64,000 nt of DNA from Tetragenococcus halophilus subsp. flandriensis (GCF_030161475.1 NZ_BSUG01000005.1:1-64000); one strand, 5' to 3'; shown: positions 38,681-50,563, counted from the first letter of the stretch. A program made the numbers and translations. Notes: a model not told the origin generated them from the sequence alone.

Positions 38681-39972
38681 TGTTAAAACTTTTAAAGGGC
38701 GCTTTTAAAGTCAAGGATATTAGATCAAGGATCTTGTTTACAATATTTATTCTGTTTATATTCCGTATTGGAACGCATGTTACTGTTCCAGGAGTCGATG
38801 CAGCAGAGTTACAAACTATTTCTGAATTGCCCTTTATGAATACGTTGGATTTAGTCAGTGGTAGTGCGATGCAACGTTTTTCGATATTTTCGATGGGCGT
38901 TTCGCCCTACATTACTGCTTCGATTATTGTTCAATTAGCTCAAATGGATATTGTCCCGAAATTCACTGAATGGTCAAAACAAGGTGAAGTAGGACGTAAA
39001 AAGCTGAATCAAGCGACTCGTTATATCACTTTATTTATAGGTTTTTTACAATCTATTGCACTAACAGCTGGCTTCCAAGTTTTCACTCAATTCGGTTTTG
39101 TTCCTAATCCTTCAATTTCAACTTATGTTGTCATTGGAGTTATTTTAACCACAGGTACCATGTTTGTTACTTGGTTGGGGGAACTGATCACTGAAAAAGG
39201 GATCGGAAACGGTGTGTCCATGCTTATCTTTGCAGGGATTATTTCTCGTTTACCTGTTTCAATCAAAGAAATAACAGAAGATTATTTTATTAATATTAAC
39301 CAGGATGATCTTTGGAAATCAATTTTATTTGTGGTTATTTTAGTTATTGCGATGTTGGTGATCGTAACGATTGTTACCTTTGTCCAACAAGCAGAAAGAA
39401 AGATCCCGATTCAGTATACAAAACGCGTAGCAGGAGCTCCAACAAGTAGTTATCTACCTTTAAAAGTAAATGCTGCTGGCGTGATTCCTGTTATCTTTGC
39501 TAGTTCCTTGATTACAACACCTAATGCGATCATTCAAGCTTTTAGTTCTTCTAGAGGAGAAACTTGGTTTGATGTCATTCAAACACTTTTTGATTACAAT
39601 ACAGTACCTGGTGCTATTTTGTATGGTGCATTGATCGTTGGCTTTACTTTCTTTTATGCTTTTGTTCAAGTCAATCCCGAGAAGTTATCGGAAAACTTGC
39701 AAAAACAAGGAAGTTATATTCCAAGTGTGCGTCCGGGAAAAGGAACGGAACAGTTCGTCTCAAGGTTATTGATGCGTTTGAGTACAGTGGGTTCGCTCTT
39801 TTTAGGAGCAGTCGCATTGCTTCCAATTATCGCATCCATGGTGTGGGATCTTCCAGAATCAATTGGTTTGGGTGGAACGAGCCTATTGATTGTTATTAGT
39901 GTAGCGCTTGAAACTGCCAAACAAATAGAAGGTCTAATGCTAAAACGTCAATACACAGGTTTCATAAATTAG
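38680..39972 (+). CDS. secY: Protein translocase subunit SecY
   Basis: 430 residues with ten membrane segments, the channel of the Sec pathway. The N-terminal IRSRILFTIFILFIFRIGTH, the plug region and the GIGNGVSMLIF motif are present. Coupled to rplO by TGATG. A stem-loop follows before adk. Confidence 0.97.
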   Translation: MLKLLKGAFKVKDIRSRILFTIFILFIFRIGTHVTVPGVDAAELQTISELPFMNTLDLVSGSAMQRFSIFSMGVSPYITASIIVQLAQMDIVPKFTEWSKQGEVGRKKLNQATRYITLFIGFLQSIALTAGFQVFTQFGFVPNPSISTYVVIGVILTTGTMFVTWLGELITEKGIGNGVSMLIFAGIISRLPVSIKEITEDYFININQDDLWKSILFVVILVIAMLVIVTIVTFVQQAERKIPIQYTKRVAGAPTSSYLPLKVNAAGVIPVIFASSLITTPNAIIQAFSSSRGETWFDVIQTLFDYNTVPGAILYGALIVGFTFFYAFVQVNPEKLSENLQKQGSYIPSVRPGKGTEQFVSRLLMRLSTVGSLFLGAVALLPIIASMVWDLPESIGLGGTSLLIVISVALETAKQIEGLMLKRQYTGFIN

Positions 39973-39983
39973 AGTTTTATTGT

Positions 39984-40009
39984 AGTGTTGAGGCTTTTTC
40001 CTCAACACT
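39984..40009 (+). other. Stem-loop between secY and adk
   Basis: AGTGTTGAGG-CTTTTT-CCTCAACACT is a perfect 10-bp stem without a T-run. Possibly an mRNA processing or stability element inside the operon rather than a terminator. Confidence 0.55.
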
Positions 40010-40033
40010 GGAAAAAACTTGCAGGAGGAATAA

Positions 40034-40684
<651 letters not shown>

Positions 40685-40869
40685 TTCTTGCTCTTTTTCG
40701 TGTTCTAGTAACTTTTTCTTGTAAATAGTTAGACATTATGCTAAAATATGTCAGTCCGACTTCTAGATTGATAGAAAATTGTTGAAAAGAAGTTAAGGTG
40801 GGGACACGACACAGGTTTCCGCCGTTTTATCGCGTAAAGTTGCGAAACAAGTACAAGGGGGTACTGTGC

Positions 40870-41088
40870 GTGGCAAAAGAAGACATGATAGAAATTGAAG
40901 GTACAGTCGTCGAAACTTTACCAAATGCAATGTTTAAAGTCGAGCTTGAAAATGGCCATGAGATTCTTGCGACTGTTTCTGGCAAAATTCGAATGCACTA
41001 TATTCGTATTTTACCGGGAGATAAGGTGACTGTTGAACTTTCGCCTTATGACTTGAGTCGTGGTCGTATTACGTATCGTTTTAAATAA
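40870..41088 (+). CDS. infA: Translation initiation factor IF-1
   Basis: 72 residues from GTG 40870 ([11 protein letters not shown]), with AAGGGGG eight bases upstream. OB-fold ([17 protein letters not shown]). The 185-bp gap after adk holds an AT-rich stretch without a gene. Confidence 0.96.
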   Translation: MAKEDMIEIEGTVVETLPNAMFKVELENGHEILATVSGKIRMHYIRILPGDKVTVELSPYDLSRGRITYRFK

Positions 41089-41122
41089 TTGTACTTACGT
41101 AAAACCATAGGAGGTAAGTATT

Positions 41123-41239
41123 ATGAAAGTAAGACCATCAGTAAAACCAATGTGTGATAATTGTAAAGTCGTTCGTCGTAAAGGACGCGTTATGGTGATT
41201 TGTTCTGCAAATCCAAAACATAAACAACGTCAAGGATAA
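41123..41239 (+). CDS. rpmJ: Ribosomal protein L36
   Basis: 38 residues ([15 protein letters not shown]...), with CDNC and a later Cys/His pair (C27, H33) for zinc. AGGAGG upstream. It sits in the normal infA-rpmJ-rpsM order. Confidence 0.97.
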   Translation: MKVRPSVKPMCDNCKVVRRKGRVMVICSANPKHKQRQG

Positions 41240-41257
41240 TTGGAGGTGTAACAAGAT

Positions 41258-41629
41258 ATGGCTCGTATTGCAGGAGTAGATATTCCTCGGGAAAAACAAG
41301 TAGTTGTCTCTCTTACTTATATTTTTGGTGTCGGAGATACAACTGCTAAAAGTATTTTAGCAGAAGCAGGCGTTGCTGAAGATGTTCGTGTTCGTGATTT
41401 AACCAACGAACAAACTGACGCGATCCGCGCAGCTGTTGATAATCTAAAAGTTGAAGGTGACCTTCGTCGTGAAGTGAACTTAGATATCAAACGTTTGATG
41501 GAGATTGGTTCATATCGCGGTATGCGTCATCGTCGTGGTTTGCCTGTTCGTGGACAACATACTAAAAATAATGCCCGTACACGTAAAGGCCCCGCAACAA
41601 CTATCGCAGGCAAGAAAAATAATTTCTAA
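41258..41629 (+). CDS. rpsM: Ribosomal protein S13
   Basis: 123 residues ([14 protein letters not shown]), 30S head protein contacting tRNA and 50S; ends in a basic tail ([16 protein letters not shown]). Start of the alpha part of the superoperon. Confidence 0.98.
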   Translation: MARIAGVDIPREKQVVVSLTYIFGVGDTTAKSILAEAGVAEDVRVRDLTNEQTDAIRAAVDNLKVEGDLRREVNLDIKRLMEIGSYRGMRHRRGLPVRGQHTKNNARTRKGPATTIAGKKNNF

Positions 41630-41647
41630 TGAAGGAGGTTAAACTTC

Positions 41648-42037
41648 ATGGCACAAAAAAAGGTGAATCGTAAACGCCGTGTGAAAAAGAATATTGAATC
41701 TGGAATTGCACATATTCATTCAACATTCAATAATACAATTGTGATGATCACTGATCAACATGGTAACGCGTTATCATGGTCTTCAGCAGGTGCATTAGGA
41801 TTCAGAGGAAGTAGAAAATCAACACCATTTGCCGCTCAATTAGCAGCAGAAACTGCGGCAAAATCAGGAATGGAACACGGATTGAAAAATGTAGAAGTAA
41901 CTGTAAAAGGCCCAGGTTCAGGACGTGAAGCAGCAATTCGTTCATTACAAGCAGCAGGATTGGAAGTGGCTGCGATTCGTGACGTAACACCAGTTCCTCA
42001 TAATGGATGCCGCCCTCCAAAACGCCGTCGTGTTTAA
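41648..42037 (+). CDS. rpsK: Ribosomal protein S11
   Basis: 129 residues; platform protein. C-terminal [17 protein letters not shown] is the family signature. AAGGAGG upstream. Confidence 0.98.
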   Translation: MAQKKVNRKRRVKKNIESGIAHIHSTFNNTIVMITDQHGNALSWSSAGALGFRGSRKSTPFAAQLAAETAAKSGMEHGLKNVEVTVKGPGSGREAAIRSLQAAGLEVAAIRDVTPVPHNGCRPPKRRRV

Positions 42038-42116
42038 TGAGTGCTGCTCATTTTGAGTTTCAAAATTATGTCATTGAACAAGACACTTTTCGTTTTGAAA
42101 GGGGTAAGAGATAAGA

Positions 42117-43055
42117 ATGATTGAATTCGAAAAACCAAGAATCACAAAGATTGATGAAGAGAAAGATTATGGCAAGTTTATCGTAGAACCTCTGGAAAGA
42201 GGCTATGGAACTACATTAGGAAATTCCCTGCGTCGTATTTTGTTATCTTCTTTACCAGGAGCAGCAATCACAAGTATTCAAATTGATGGCGTGTTACATG
42301 AGTTTTCAACGATCAAGGGCGTTCGTGAAGATGTCGCGCAAATTGTTTTGAATATTAAAGGTCTTGCGTTAAAACTTTATAGCGAAGAAGAAAAAAACCT
42401 TGAAATCGATATTACTGGACCGGCTACAATAACTGCTGGCGATATCATCGTTGATAGTGATGTAGAGATTCTTAATAAAGATATGTATATCTGTACGGTG
42501 GCAGAAGGTACAAGATTTCATGCTCGCTTATCAGTGCAACCTGGACGTGGGTATGTTCAAGCTGACGAAAACAAAAAAGAAGATATGCCCATTGGTGTAC
42601 TTCCAGTTGATTCAATTTATACACCCGTTCGTCGTGTGAATTATCAAGTAGAAAATACACGTGTTGGTCGCCGGGATGATTATGATAAGCTGACAATGGA
42701 ACTTTGGACAGATGGTTCGATTGAACCACTTGACGCTTTAAGTTTATCAGCGAAAATCCTTACAGACCATTTAGAAATTTTTGTGAATATGACCGATGAA
42801 GCGAAAAATACAGACATCATGGTCGAAAAAGAAGAAACACAAAAAGAAAAAATGTTAGAAATGACAATTGAAGAGTTGGACTTATCTGTTCGTTCTTATA
42901 ATTGTTTAAAACGTGCTGGTATTAATACTGTACAAGAATTAACAAATAAATCTGAACCAGAAATGATCAAAGTACGTAATTTGGGCCGTAAATCTCTTGA
43001 AGAAGTAAAATCAAAATTAAGTGATCTTGGTCTGGGATTACGTAAAGACGATTAA
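42117..43055 (+). CDS. rpoA: RNA polymerase alpha subunit
   Basis: 312 residues. N-terminal dimerisation/assembly domain ([22 protein letters not shown]) and C-terminal DNA-binding domain ([17 protein letters not shown]). Normal length. Confidence 0.98.
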   Translation: MIEFEKPRITKIDEEKDYGKFIVEPLERGYGTTLGNSLRRILLSSLPGAAITSIQIDGVLHEFSTIKGVREDVAQIVLNIKGLALKLYSEEEKNLEIDITGPATITAGDIIVDSDVEILNKDMYICTVAEGTRFHARLSVQPGRGYVQADENKKEDMPIGVLPVDSIYTPVRRVNYQVENTRVGRRDDYDKLTMELWTDGSIEPLDALSLSAKILTDHLEIFVNMTDEAKNTDIMVEKEETQKEKMLEMTIEELDLSVRSYNCLKRAGINTVQELTNKSEPEMIKVRNLGRKSLEEVKSKLSDLGLGLRKDD

Positions 43056-43078
43056 TTTTTACGAAGGAGGGAAACCAC

Positions 43079-43459
43079 GTGAGTTATCGTAAATTAGGAC
43101 GCACATCTAACCAACGTAAAGCGATGTTGCGTGATTTAACAACTGATCTAATCATTAACGAACGAATTGAAACAACAGAAGCTCGTGCCAAAGAAGTTCG
43201 TTCTACAGCAGAAAAAATGATTACACTAGGAAAACGCGGTGATTTGCATGCACGTCGCCAAGCAGCTGCTTTTGTACGTAATGAAGTAGCTAATGTGCGT
43301 GAAGAGGATGAAGAGATTATTATTGATTCAGCTTTACAAAAGCTTTTTAATGATATCGCTCCTCGCTATGAAGAGCGCCAAGGTGGTTATACTCGCATCT
43401 TGAAGACTGAACCAAGACGCGGAGACGCTGCAGCAATGGCTATCCTAGAACTTGTCTAA
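43079..43459 (+). CDS. rplQ: Ribosomal protein L17
   Basis: 126 residues from GTG 43079 ([20 protein letters not shown]) after GAAGGAGGG. Last gene of the superoperon. Confidence 0.98.
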   Translation: MSYRKLGRTSNQRKAMLRDLTTDLIINERIETTEARAKEVRSTAEKMITLGKRGDLHARRQAAAFVRNEVANVREEDEEIIIDSALQKLFNDIAPRYEERQGGYTRILKTEPRRGDAAAMAILELV

Positions 43460-43818
43460 AATCTACTGAAGCAGTATTAGTAATTAAACTAATGGCTAGC
43501 ATCACTTTGTCGATGATTTTAAGAGTGTTATGATGTTGGAAATATTTTTTTCCGAGTCTAGCTCAGCACTGCTCCCTGAATTATCAGGGAGCAGGCATTC
43601 ATCATAAAGTGTTTTTTTTTAGTTTCGATTTGCTATAAATCTAATATATAGCTAATGGAAAGTAAAAGAAAACGTTGTGGACTATTTATTAGAGTAATTG
43701 AAATATTAACTTTTTTTTGGTAGTGTTAGTTAGAATCAGATAGCTTTTAATTTTTGTGAATGAATATAGTGAATTTGTCTTAAGTACTTTTTAGTCTATT
43801 TTACATAAAGGAGCAACC
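43460..43818 (+). other. Intergenic between rplQ and ecfA1
   Basis: It holds a GC-rich stem CTGCTCCCTGA/TCAGGGAGCAG (43569-43594), a T-rich tract at 43611-43621 and a possible promoter TTGTCT-N16-TATTTT (43775-43802) before ecfA1. The stem plus the later T-tract may terminate the ribosomal transcript. No gene is seen. Confidence 0.5.
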
Positions 43819-44658
43819 ATGGAACCTATCATAAGTTTAAAAAATATTACATTTCGCTATCAAGCTGATCAAGTGCAACCTGCGCTGCAAGATTTATCGC
43901 TAACTGTAAATAAAGGAGAATGGGTAGCGATTATCGGGCATAATGGATCAGGCAAATCGACTCTGGCTAAAACGATAAATGGACTCTTATTGCCAGAAAC
44001 AGGAAATATCTCTGTGGGTCAATTGGAATTAAATGAAGAGAATATTTGGACGATACGTAAGATGGTAGGTATGGTTTTTCAAAATCCAGATAATCAATTT
44101 GTAGGTGCTACGGTTGAAGACGACGTCGCTTTTGGGATGGAAAATCAAGGCATTCCCCGAGAAGAAATGGTTCCTAGAGTTAAGGAAGCTTTAGAGCAAG
44201 TCAAACTAACGGATTTTGCGGCCAAAGAACCTGCGCGGTTGTCTGGCGGACAAAAACAACGAGTAGCAATTGCAGGAATTTTAGCTTTACGCCCCGGTAT
44301 TATTATTCTTGATGAGGCAACAAGTATGTTAGATCCTGAGGGTCGTCAAGAAGTGATCTCTATTCTAAAAGAAGTGAAAGAAAAATATCAGTTAACCGTT
44401 TTATCCATCACTCATGATATTGATGAAGCAGCCAATGCGAATCGAATTCTTGTAATGCGTGAAGGACAATTGATGGACGAGGGAACACCTGCTCAAATTT
44501 TTTCTCAAGGGCCTAATTTAATAGAAAAAGGATTAGATTTGCCATTTCCTGAAAGGTTAAAACAATCATTAGAGGATCGTGGCGTTTCTGTACCTGAAAA
44601 ATACTTAACTGAAGAAGGGATGGTCGACTGGTTATGGACATCGTTTTTGAACAAGTAA
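43819..44658 (+). CDS. ecfA1: ECF transporter ATPase EcfA1
   Basis: 279 residues. Walker [10 protein letters not shown] (40-48), Q-loop FQNPDNQF, signature LSGGQKQR. It energises vitamin/metal S-components together with EcfA2 and EcfT. The last 25 bases overlap ecfA2. The gene lies directly after the ribosomal superoperon, as is common in Lactobacillales. Confidence 0.95.
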   Translation: MEPIISLKNITFRYQADQVQPALQDLSLTVNKGEWVAIIGHNGSGKSTLAKTINGLLLPETGNISVGQLELNEENIWTIRKMVGMVFQNPDNQFVGATVEDDVAFGMENQGIPREEMVPRVKEALEQVKLTDFAAKEPARLSGGQKQRVAIAGILALRPGIIILDEATSMLDPEGRQEVISILKEVKEKYQLTVLSITHDIDEAANANRILVMREGQLMDEGTPAQIFSQGPNLIEKGLDLPFPERLKQSLEDRGVSVPEKYLTEEGMVDWLWTSFLNK

Positions 44659-45494
44659 ATTTCACTTTTCAACCGGGCTCACCTTTTGAACAGCGCGTTT
44701 TATATGATATCAATATGACGATTAAAGAAGGAACTTATAATGCTTTTGTGGGGCATACAGGTAGTGGGAAGTCAACGATCTTACAGCATTTAAACGCCTT
44801 ATTGAAGCCAACTTCAGGTAATGTAAAGATTGGTGAGCGAACGATCACGCCAGAAACAAATAATAAAAATTTAAAGCCTATTCGAAAAAAAGTGGGCATT
44901 GTCTTTCAATTTCCTGAATCGCAGTTGTTTGAAGAAACAGTGGGAAAGGATATTGCCTTTGGTCCGAAAAATTTTGGTGTGTCAGAAGAAGAGGCATTGA
45001 AATTAGCAAAAGAATATTTAACATTAGTAGGGCTAGACGAAAGTTATCTTGATCGTTCTCCTTTTGATTTATCAGGTGGACAAATGCGTAGAGTGGCTAT
45101 TGCTGGCGTATTAGCCATGGAACCAGAAGTTTTAGTACTAGATGAGCCCACGGCAGGACTTGATCCACAGGGACGTCGAGAAATGATGGCGATATTCGAA
45201 CATTTACATAAGGCTCGTCATATGACCATTGTGCTAGTTACACATTCGATGGATGATGTTGCTGATTATGCCGATTATGTTTATGTCTTAGAAAAAGGAC
45301 AACTTGTAAAAGATGGGACGCCAGAAAAAGTCTTTCAAAATATAGAGTGGTTGCAAAACAAACAATTGGGCGTTCCTACTGCGGCTGCATTTGCTAAACG
45401 CTTAGAAGAAAAGGGGATGACTTTTAAAAAGTTGCCTCTTACCGCAAATGAATTAGCCGATGAATTAGTGGCTAGAGGAGGAGAATCATTATGA
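44634..45494 (+). CDS. ecfA2: ECF transporter ATPase EcfA2
   Basis: 286 residues. Walker [10 protein letters not shown] (40-48), Q-loop FQFPESQLF, signature LSGGQMRR, Walker B VLVLDEP. Partner of EcfA1 in the shared energising module. Overlaps both neighbours. Confidence 0.95.
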   Translation: MDIVFEQVNFTFQPGSPFEQRVLYDINMTIKEGTYNAFVGHTGSGKSTILQHLNALLKPTSGNVKIGERTITPETNNKNLKPIRKKVGIVFQFPESQLFEETVGKDIAFGPKNFGVSEEEALKLAKEYLTLVGLDESYLDRSPFDLSGGQMRRVAIAGVLAMEPEVLVLDEPTAGLDPQGRREMMAIFEHLHKARHMTIVLVTHSMDDVADYADYVYVLEKGQLVKDGTPEKVFQNIEWLQNKQLGVPTAAAFAKRLEEKGMTFKKLPLTANELADELVARGGESL

Positions 45495-46288
45495 TGAACA
45501 AGTTGATTCTTGGACGATATATTCCTGGAAATTCGCTAATTCACCGCTTAGATCCTCGAGCGAAATTACTTACTAGTTTTTACTTTATTGGGATCATTTT
45601 TTTCGCCAATAATTGGCAAAGTTATTTACTTTTAGGTTTATTTACCCTTTTTTGTATTTATTTATCAAAAGTTGACTTTGGTTTTTTCTTGCGCGGTGTT
45701 CGTCCGCTACTTTGGTTAATATTATTTACTGTTGCCTTACAAGTTCTGTTTACTTCTGGAGGAGAGACTTATTGGGAGTGGGGCGTCTTTCAGATTACAG
45801 AGTTCGGCGTACAAAATGGGATTTTTATTTTCTGTCGTTTTGTATTAATTATATTTATGTCGACTTTATTAACGTTAACGACTCCTCCTTTAGAACTTTC
45901 GGATGCGATTGAATTCATTTTACGTCCCTTAAATGCAATCAATTTTCCAGTTCATGAAATTTCTTTGATGCTGTCTATTGCCTTACGTTTTGTGCCAACG
46001 TTAATGGATGAGACTGAAAAGATTATGAACGCGCAACGTGCGCGTGGTGTTGATTTTAGTGAAGGAAATTTGATCCAAAAAATGAAAGCTGTTATTCCGC
46101 TGCTCATTCCTTTATTTGTGTCGAGTTTTAATCGTGCGGATGATTTAGCAACAGCGATGGAAGCTCGTGGTTATCAAGGAGGAGAGGGACGGACAAAATA
46201 TCGCATATTGCACTGGCATAAAAAAGATACTTTTTCTGTTTGTGCTTACGGGTTTTTAACGGTCGCCTTAATTTATTTAAGAGCTTAA
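45491..46288 (+). CDS. ecfT: ECF transporter transmembrane protein EcfT
   Basis: 265 residues, about five membrane segments. The two Ala-Arg-Gly motifs that contact the ATPases are present (RARGVDF and EARGYQ). Overlaps ecfA2 by four bases. It forms the general scaffold used by several S-components, presumably including the one at 28645. Confidence 0.95.
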   Translation: MMNKLILGRYIPGNSLIHRLDPRAKLLTSFYFIGIIFFANNWQSYLLLGLFTLFCIYLSKVDFGFFLRGVRPLLWLILFTVALQVLFTSGGETYWEWGVFQITEFGVQNGIFIFCRFVLIIFMSTLLTLTTPPLELSDAIEFILRPLNAINFPVHEISLMLSIALRFVPTLMDETEKIMNAQRARGVDFSEGNLIQKMKAVIPLLIPLFVSSFNRADDLATAMEARGYQGGEGRTKYRILHWHKKDTFSVCAYGFLTVALIYLRA

Positions 46289-46309
46289 AAAAGAAGACAA
46301 AATCAAATC

Positions 46310-46408
46310 AGTGTGCTAAAAGGGAACTAAGCACATAAGAAAACCAAACGAGTGTGGTTAAATTAAAATAAGCACATAAGTTTGCTAATGTTACGTGTTT
46401 AATTTAAG
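46310..46408. repeat. Second tandem array with 41-42-bp period
   Basis: Units begin at 46310, 46351 and 46393 (partial). Units show arms GTGTGCT..AGCACA around a loop of about 12 bp, followed by TAAG-rich spacers. The period and arm-loop-arm-spacer layout match the array at 26094-26283, although the arm sequences differ. Confidence 0.6.
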
Positions 46409-46410
46409 AA

Positions 46411-46457
46411 AAAGAGACAACAAAAGTTGATTTATTCTTTTATTGTCTCTTTTTTTG
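46411..46457 (+). terminator. Terminator before truA
   Basis: AAGAGACAA pairs with TTGTCTCTT, then seven T. It separates ecfT from truA and nearly touches the truA ribosome-binding site, so some readthrough or a local promoter must serve truA. Confidence 0.75.
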
Positions 46458-46474
46458 TGAAAGAGGAGAGAAAA

Positions 46475-47218
46475 ATGGTTCGTTATAAAGCAATTATCGC
46501 TTATGATGGTACAAATTTTAGCGGTTTTCAAAGTCAAATCAATGGACGTACTATTCAAGATGAATTAGAAAAAACATTATCTAAAATCGCAAATCAAAAA
46601 ATTAAAATCAACGGATCTGGACGTACAGATGCTGGGGTACATGCCTTAGGACAAGTGATTGATTTTGCTTGGCCGGTGAAGCCTCCATTAGAAAAATTAC
46701 GTTTTGCCTTAGACACACAGACACCTGCGGATATCGCGGTAAAGCAGATAGAGCTTGTGGAAGATAGTTTTCATGCTCGTTATCTAGCTAAAGAAAAGAC
46801 TTATGAATTTCGGGTAGATATTGGGAAAGCTCGTAGCCCTTTTCGCCGGTTTTATAGTAGTTATTATCGTCATGAATTAGACTTGGGACGAATAAGAAGA
46901 GCTCTTCCTGATTTTTTAGGTTCTCATGATTTTACTTCTTTTTGTTCCATAAAAAGTGAAGTAAACAATAAAAAACGCACTATCTATGAGGCGAAGATGG
47001 AAGTTAATGACACCGGTGATGAACTGTTATTTACTTTTCGTGGAGATGGTTTTTTATATAATATGGTTCGAATTATGGTAGGGACGTTGTTAAAAATTGG
47101 CAATGGACGTATTTCTGAAGACGCAATACCGCAAATTATTGCTGCATGTGATCGTAGTTTAGCTGGTCCTACGGCTCATCCGGAAGGCTTATATTTAAAA
47201 GAGGTTAAGTACGAATAA
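46475..47218 (+). CDS. truA: tRNA pseudouridine synthase A
   Basis: 247 residues from ATG 46475 (MVRYKAIIAYDGTNFSGFQ), after AGAGGAG. It modifies U38-40 in tRNA anticodon arms. Catalytic Asp in GSGRTDAGVHA. Commonly found after ecfT in Lactobacillales. Confidence 0.95.
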   Translation: MVRYKAIIAYDGTNFSGFQSQINGRTIQDELEKTLSKIANQKIKINGSGRTDAGVHALGQVIDFAWPVKPPLEKLRFALDTQTPADIAVKQIELVEDSFHARYLAKEKTYEFRVDIGKARSPFRRFYSSYYRHELDLGRIRRALPDFLGSHDFTSFCSIKSEVNNKKRTIYEAKMEVNDTGDELLFTFRGDGFLYNMVRIMVGTLLKIGNGRISEDAIPQIIAACDRSLAGPTAHPEGLYLKEVKYE

Positions 47219-47253
47219 GAAGGTTAGTAAAGATTTTATTTAATAGTCTATGA

Positions 47254-47295
47254 AAATAAGAGGTGTACTATTTAGCGATAGTACATCTCTTATTT
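47254..47295. terminator. Bidirectional truA/glnA terminator, intron insertion target
   Basis: AATAAGAGGTGTACTA..TAGTACATCTCTTATT stem. The group II intron begins immediately after its TTATTT tail, the standard insertion position of group IIC introns. Confidence 0.85.
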
Positions 47296-49183
47296 GTGTG
47301 CCAGGCATGGCATTTATCTAGCTAGTGAAAGTCTAGTCACGGGTAGTTACCGCCAAGTGTAGCGAGCCACAAGCCGAAATCAGCGATGATGGGGTGAAGG
47401 AAGTGGTGGCGCAAATCTCTTGAACCTACGCACAGGAACTTGATGAGGCTAAATGGTGGATAAGGCTGCATATCAAGCCGAAGTCCAAAAGGTAAACGTA
47501 AAACCAAGACAGTAAATCAAGAGGTTGTGGAGAGAAAGATAAGTGTCTTACCCTGGGAGATCTTACGGACGTTTGCGAACGGTCGAAAAAGGTTTGTCGT
47601 AAGAAGTCAGCCGAGGCCATAGTAGCTATGATATTACATGTAGTGAAGGGCTGAATGTTTGTATAGTGTGAATCGCTAGAAGAAAATATCCAAGCAGTCC
47701 GGAAACGAGGATACCCTAGAACGGTAGAACGTAACTATCGATGGGAAAAGTAGTGAGGACGATCTTGGATCCATCTACACCTAGAGGAGGAACAGCGCAT
47801 GAGATTCATTGAAAAGATCACGAGCCAGCAAAACATGAGACAAGCCATCGAGCAGGTCAAAAAGAATAAAGGCGCTCCGGGTGTTGATAAAATGACAGTC
47901 GACGAACTTGACCATTATTTCTATCAACATGGACGAGACCTTGTTCAAGAGATCCGATCGATGACTTATCGTCCGAAAACAGTCAAACGAGTTTATATCC
48001 CTAAGCCCGATGGAAAACAAAGACCTTTAGGGATTCCAAGTGTCGTGGACCGTGTGGTACAACAAGCAACCGCGCAACAGCTGAGTCGCATTTTCGATGT
48101 TCACTTCAGTGAAAGCAGTTATGGTTTTCGTCCCAATCGAAGTGCACATCAAGCGATTGAAAAAGTTCTTGATTACTTGAATGAAGGTTATGAATGGCTC
48201 ATTGATATGGACATTGAGAAATATTTTGATACGGTTCATCATGATAAATTAATCTCGACCCTTAGAGAACGGGTCAAAGATAGAGAAACGCTTCACTTAA
48301 TACGTGTTTTCTTAAAAGCAGGGATTATGGAAAATGGCTTTGTTCGTCCGAATGAAACGGGCGTTCCGCAAGGCGGACCATTAAGTCCCCTTTTAGCGAA
48401 TATTTATCTGGACAAATTGGATAAAGAACTAGAAGCAAGAGGACTCTATTTTGTCCGTTATGCGGATGATACGGATATCTTTGTCAAAAGTGAGCGGGCA
48501 GCCAATCGTGTAATGAAATCTATTACGAGTTGGATTGAAAGAAAGCTTTTCTTACGAGTGAACGTCACAAAAACCAAGGTTGTACGACCAACACAGAGTC
48601 AATTTTTAGGCTTTACCTTCTGGAAGAACCAAAAGGGGTGGCAATGTAAACCGAGCAAAGTCAGTAAAACAAAGCTCTATGACAAAACCAAAGCCATCCT
48701 TAAAAGAAAACAGGCGGTGTCGCGACCTTTAGCGGTGACATTTACGAAACTAAACCAAACGATAAGAGGGTGGATCAATTACTACCGTATCGGGCGTATG
48801 AAAACCTATCTAGCAAAATTTGGGCAATGGATACGACATAAAGTCCGAGTGATCATCATAAAGCAATGGAAACTGCCACAACGAATCTATACGAACCTAC
48901 AACAATTAAACCGATTATTCAAGTGTCACTTCACGAAAGAGAACATTTATAAGGTGGCAAATTCGAGGTTAGGTTGGTATAGGAAATGCGGCATGGACGT
49001 CGTCAATTTTACCCTAAGTCCGAAAGTTTTAGCCATAAAGAAAAAGGATCGACCTGGATTGGTCAATCCTTTAACTTACTATCTTAATCAAGCGTGAAAA
49101 CAATACAAATGGAGCGCCGTATACGAGAACCGTACGTACGGTGCGACGGGAGGGGCGGAAATCTTATTTCCCCTCTACCCTAT
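47296..49183 (+). mobile_element. Group IIC intron with maturase
   Basis: It starts GTGTGCC (the GUGYG 5' end), followed by about 500 nt of structured ribozyme domains I-III and a maturase ORF in domain IV. Domain V lies around 49111-49147 (GCCGTATACGAGAACCG..CGTACGGTGC), then a domain VI hairpin with the 3' end near CTACCCTAT. It sits right after a terminator stem, as IIC introns do. The 3' boundary is accurate to a few bases only. Confidence 0.88.
47799..49097 (+). CDS. ltrA: Group II intron reverse transcriptase/maturase
   Basis: 432 residues. Reverse transcriptase domains with GVPQGGPLSPLLANI (188-202) and the catalytic YADD (221-224), then the maturase X domain (WINYYRIG). No HNH endonuclease follows, which fits class C. 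Start ATG has AGGAGG eight bases upstream. It appears intact, so the intron may still be mobile. It splices and reverse-transcribes the surrounding intron. Confidence 0.93.
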   Translation: MRFIEKITSQQNMRQAIEQVKKNKGAPGVDKMTVDELDHYFYQHGRDLVQEIRSMTYRPKTVKRVYIPKPDGKQRPLGIPSVVDRVVQQATAQQLSRIFDVHFSESSYGFRPNRSAHQAIEKVLDYLNEGYEWLIDMDIEKYFDTVHHDKLISTLRERVKDRETLHLIRVFLKAGIMENGFVRPNETGVPQGGPLSPLLANIYLDKLDKELEARGLYFVRYADDTDIFVKSERAANRVMKSITSWIERKLFLRVNVTKTKVVRPTQSQFLGFTFWKNQKGWQCKPSKVSKTKLYDKTKAILKRKQAVSRPLAVTFTKLNQTIRGWINYYRIGRMKTYLAKFGQWIRHKVRVIIIKQWKLPQRIYTNLQQLNRLFKCHFTKENIYKVANSRLGWYRKCGMDVVNFTLSPKVLAIKKKDRPGLVNPLTYYLNQA

Positions 49184-49203
49184 TTGTTACTTTGTTTAGT
49201 TTA

Positions 49204-50541
49204 CTATAGTGTTAAGTATTGTTCTTTTTCCCATTCGGAAACAGAGGACAAAAAAGTTGTCCATTCACTCTTTTTAGCTTCTACAAAATTATTATAGATA
49301 TGTTTGCCAAGTGTATTTTTAAGTAGTTCATCTTCAGATAAAGCCGTTAACGCATCATTTAGTGTTGAAGGTAAAGCATAAATGCCGCTTTCTACGCGCT
49401 CTTTTTCTTCCATGTGATAAATGTTGCGATCGATAGGTGTAGGTGGCATTAGTTGGTTTTTTATACCATCTAACCCGGCTTGTAAAAGTAAAGATAAAGC
49501 TAGATAAGGGTTAGCTGAAGGATCGACCGAACGTAGCTCTAAGCGTGTAGAAGCTCCTTTTGATTCTGGTACACGGATTAAAGGGGATCGATTTCTCCCA
49601 GACCAAGCGATGTACACAGGAGCTTCATAACCCGGAATAAGTCGTTTGTAGGAATTCACAGTAGGATTGCAGATCGCCGTAAATGATCGTGCATGTTTTA
49701 GTAGCCCAGCTAGAAAATGGTAGGCGTTACGACTTAATTGTAACTCGCCCTTTTCATCATAAAAGGCATTTTTACCGTCTTTAAATAATGACATATTACA
49801 ATGCATCCCTGAACCATTAATGCCAAATAAAGGCTTAGGCATAAAGCTGGCGTGTAGTCCATGTTTTCGCGCGATCGTTTTAACGACAAGTTTAAAAGTT
49901 TGAATATTATCGCATGCTTCAACAGCATCAGCATATTTAAAATCAATTTCATGTTGCCCGAAAGCCACTTCATGGTGGGAAGCTTCAACTTCAAAATTTA
50001 ATTTTTCTAATTCTAATACAATATCTCGACGACAATTTTCTCCTAAGTCTGTTGGGGATAAGTCAAAGTATCCACCTGTGTCATTTAAATCCATAGTGAT
50101 ATTTTCATTACTATCTAATTTAAATAAGAAAAATTCTGGCTCTGGTCCTAAATTAAAGGAAGTAAAACCTAACTTTTTCATCTCTGCCAATGAAGCTTTA
50201 AGATTTCCTCTTGGATCTCCAGCAAAAGGAGTTCCATCAGAATTATAAATATCACAGATTAAACGTGCTACTTTTCCATACTCATTTTCCCAAGGAAAAA
50301 TCATCCAAGTTGATAAATCCGGATAAAGATACATATCGCTTTCTTCGATACGCACAAATCCTTCGATAGAAGAGCCATCAAACATTAATTTATTATCTAG
50401 TACTTTATCTAATTGACTGATAGGCACTTCTACGTTTTTGATAATCCCAGAAACATCAGTAAACATTAAACGTAAAAAACGGATATTTTCTTCCTTGACT
50501 ATCCTTTTTATATCATCTGCACTTATTTCTGATTTTTCCAT
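49204..50541 (-). CDS. glnA: Glutamine synthetase, type I
   Basis: 445 residues, GSI-alpha size. It makes glutamine from glutamate, ammonia and ATP. Beta-grasp domain then catalytic domain with [10 protein letters not shown], the ATP-site motif [10 protein letters not shown] and the RNRSPLIR block. No glnR gene precedes it, unlike in many Firmicutes. Its promoter is at 50603-50631, with a 34-bp palindrome at the start of transcription. The group II intron ends about 20 bp after its stop, separating it from the terminator at 47254-47295. Confidence 0.96.
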   Translation of the reverse strand: MEKSEISADDIKRIVKEENIRFLRLMFTDVSGIIKNVEVPISQLDKVLDNKLMFDGSSIEGFVRIEESDMYLYPDLSTWMIFPWENEYGKVARLICDIYNSDGTPFAGDPRGNLKASLAEMKKLGFTSFNLGPEPEFFLFKLDSNENITMDLNDTGGYFDLSPTDLGENCRRDIVLELEKLNFEVEASHHEVAFGQHEIDFKYADAVEACDNIQTFKLVVKTIARKHGLHASFMPKPLFGINGSGMHCNMSLFKDGKNAFYDEKGELQLSRNAYHFLAGLLKHARSFTAICNPTVNSYKRLIPGYEAPVYIAWSGRNRSPLIRVPESKGASTRLELRSVDPSANPYLALSLLLQAGLDGIKNQLMPPTPIDRNIYHMEEKERVESGIYALPSTLNDALTALSEDELLKNTLGKHIYNNFVEAKKSEWTTFLSSVSEWEKEQYLTL

Positions 50542-50563
50542 GTGATCCCACCCTTTTTAAAGT

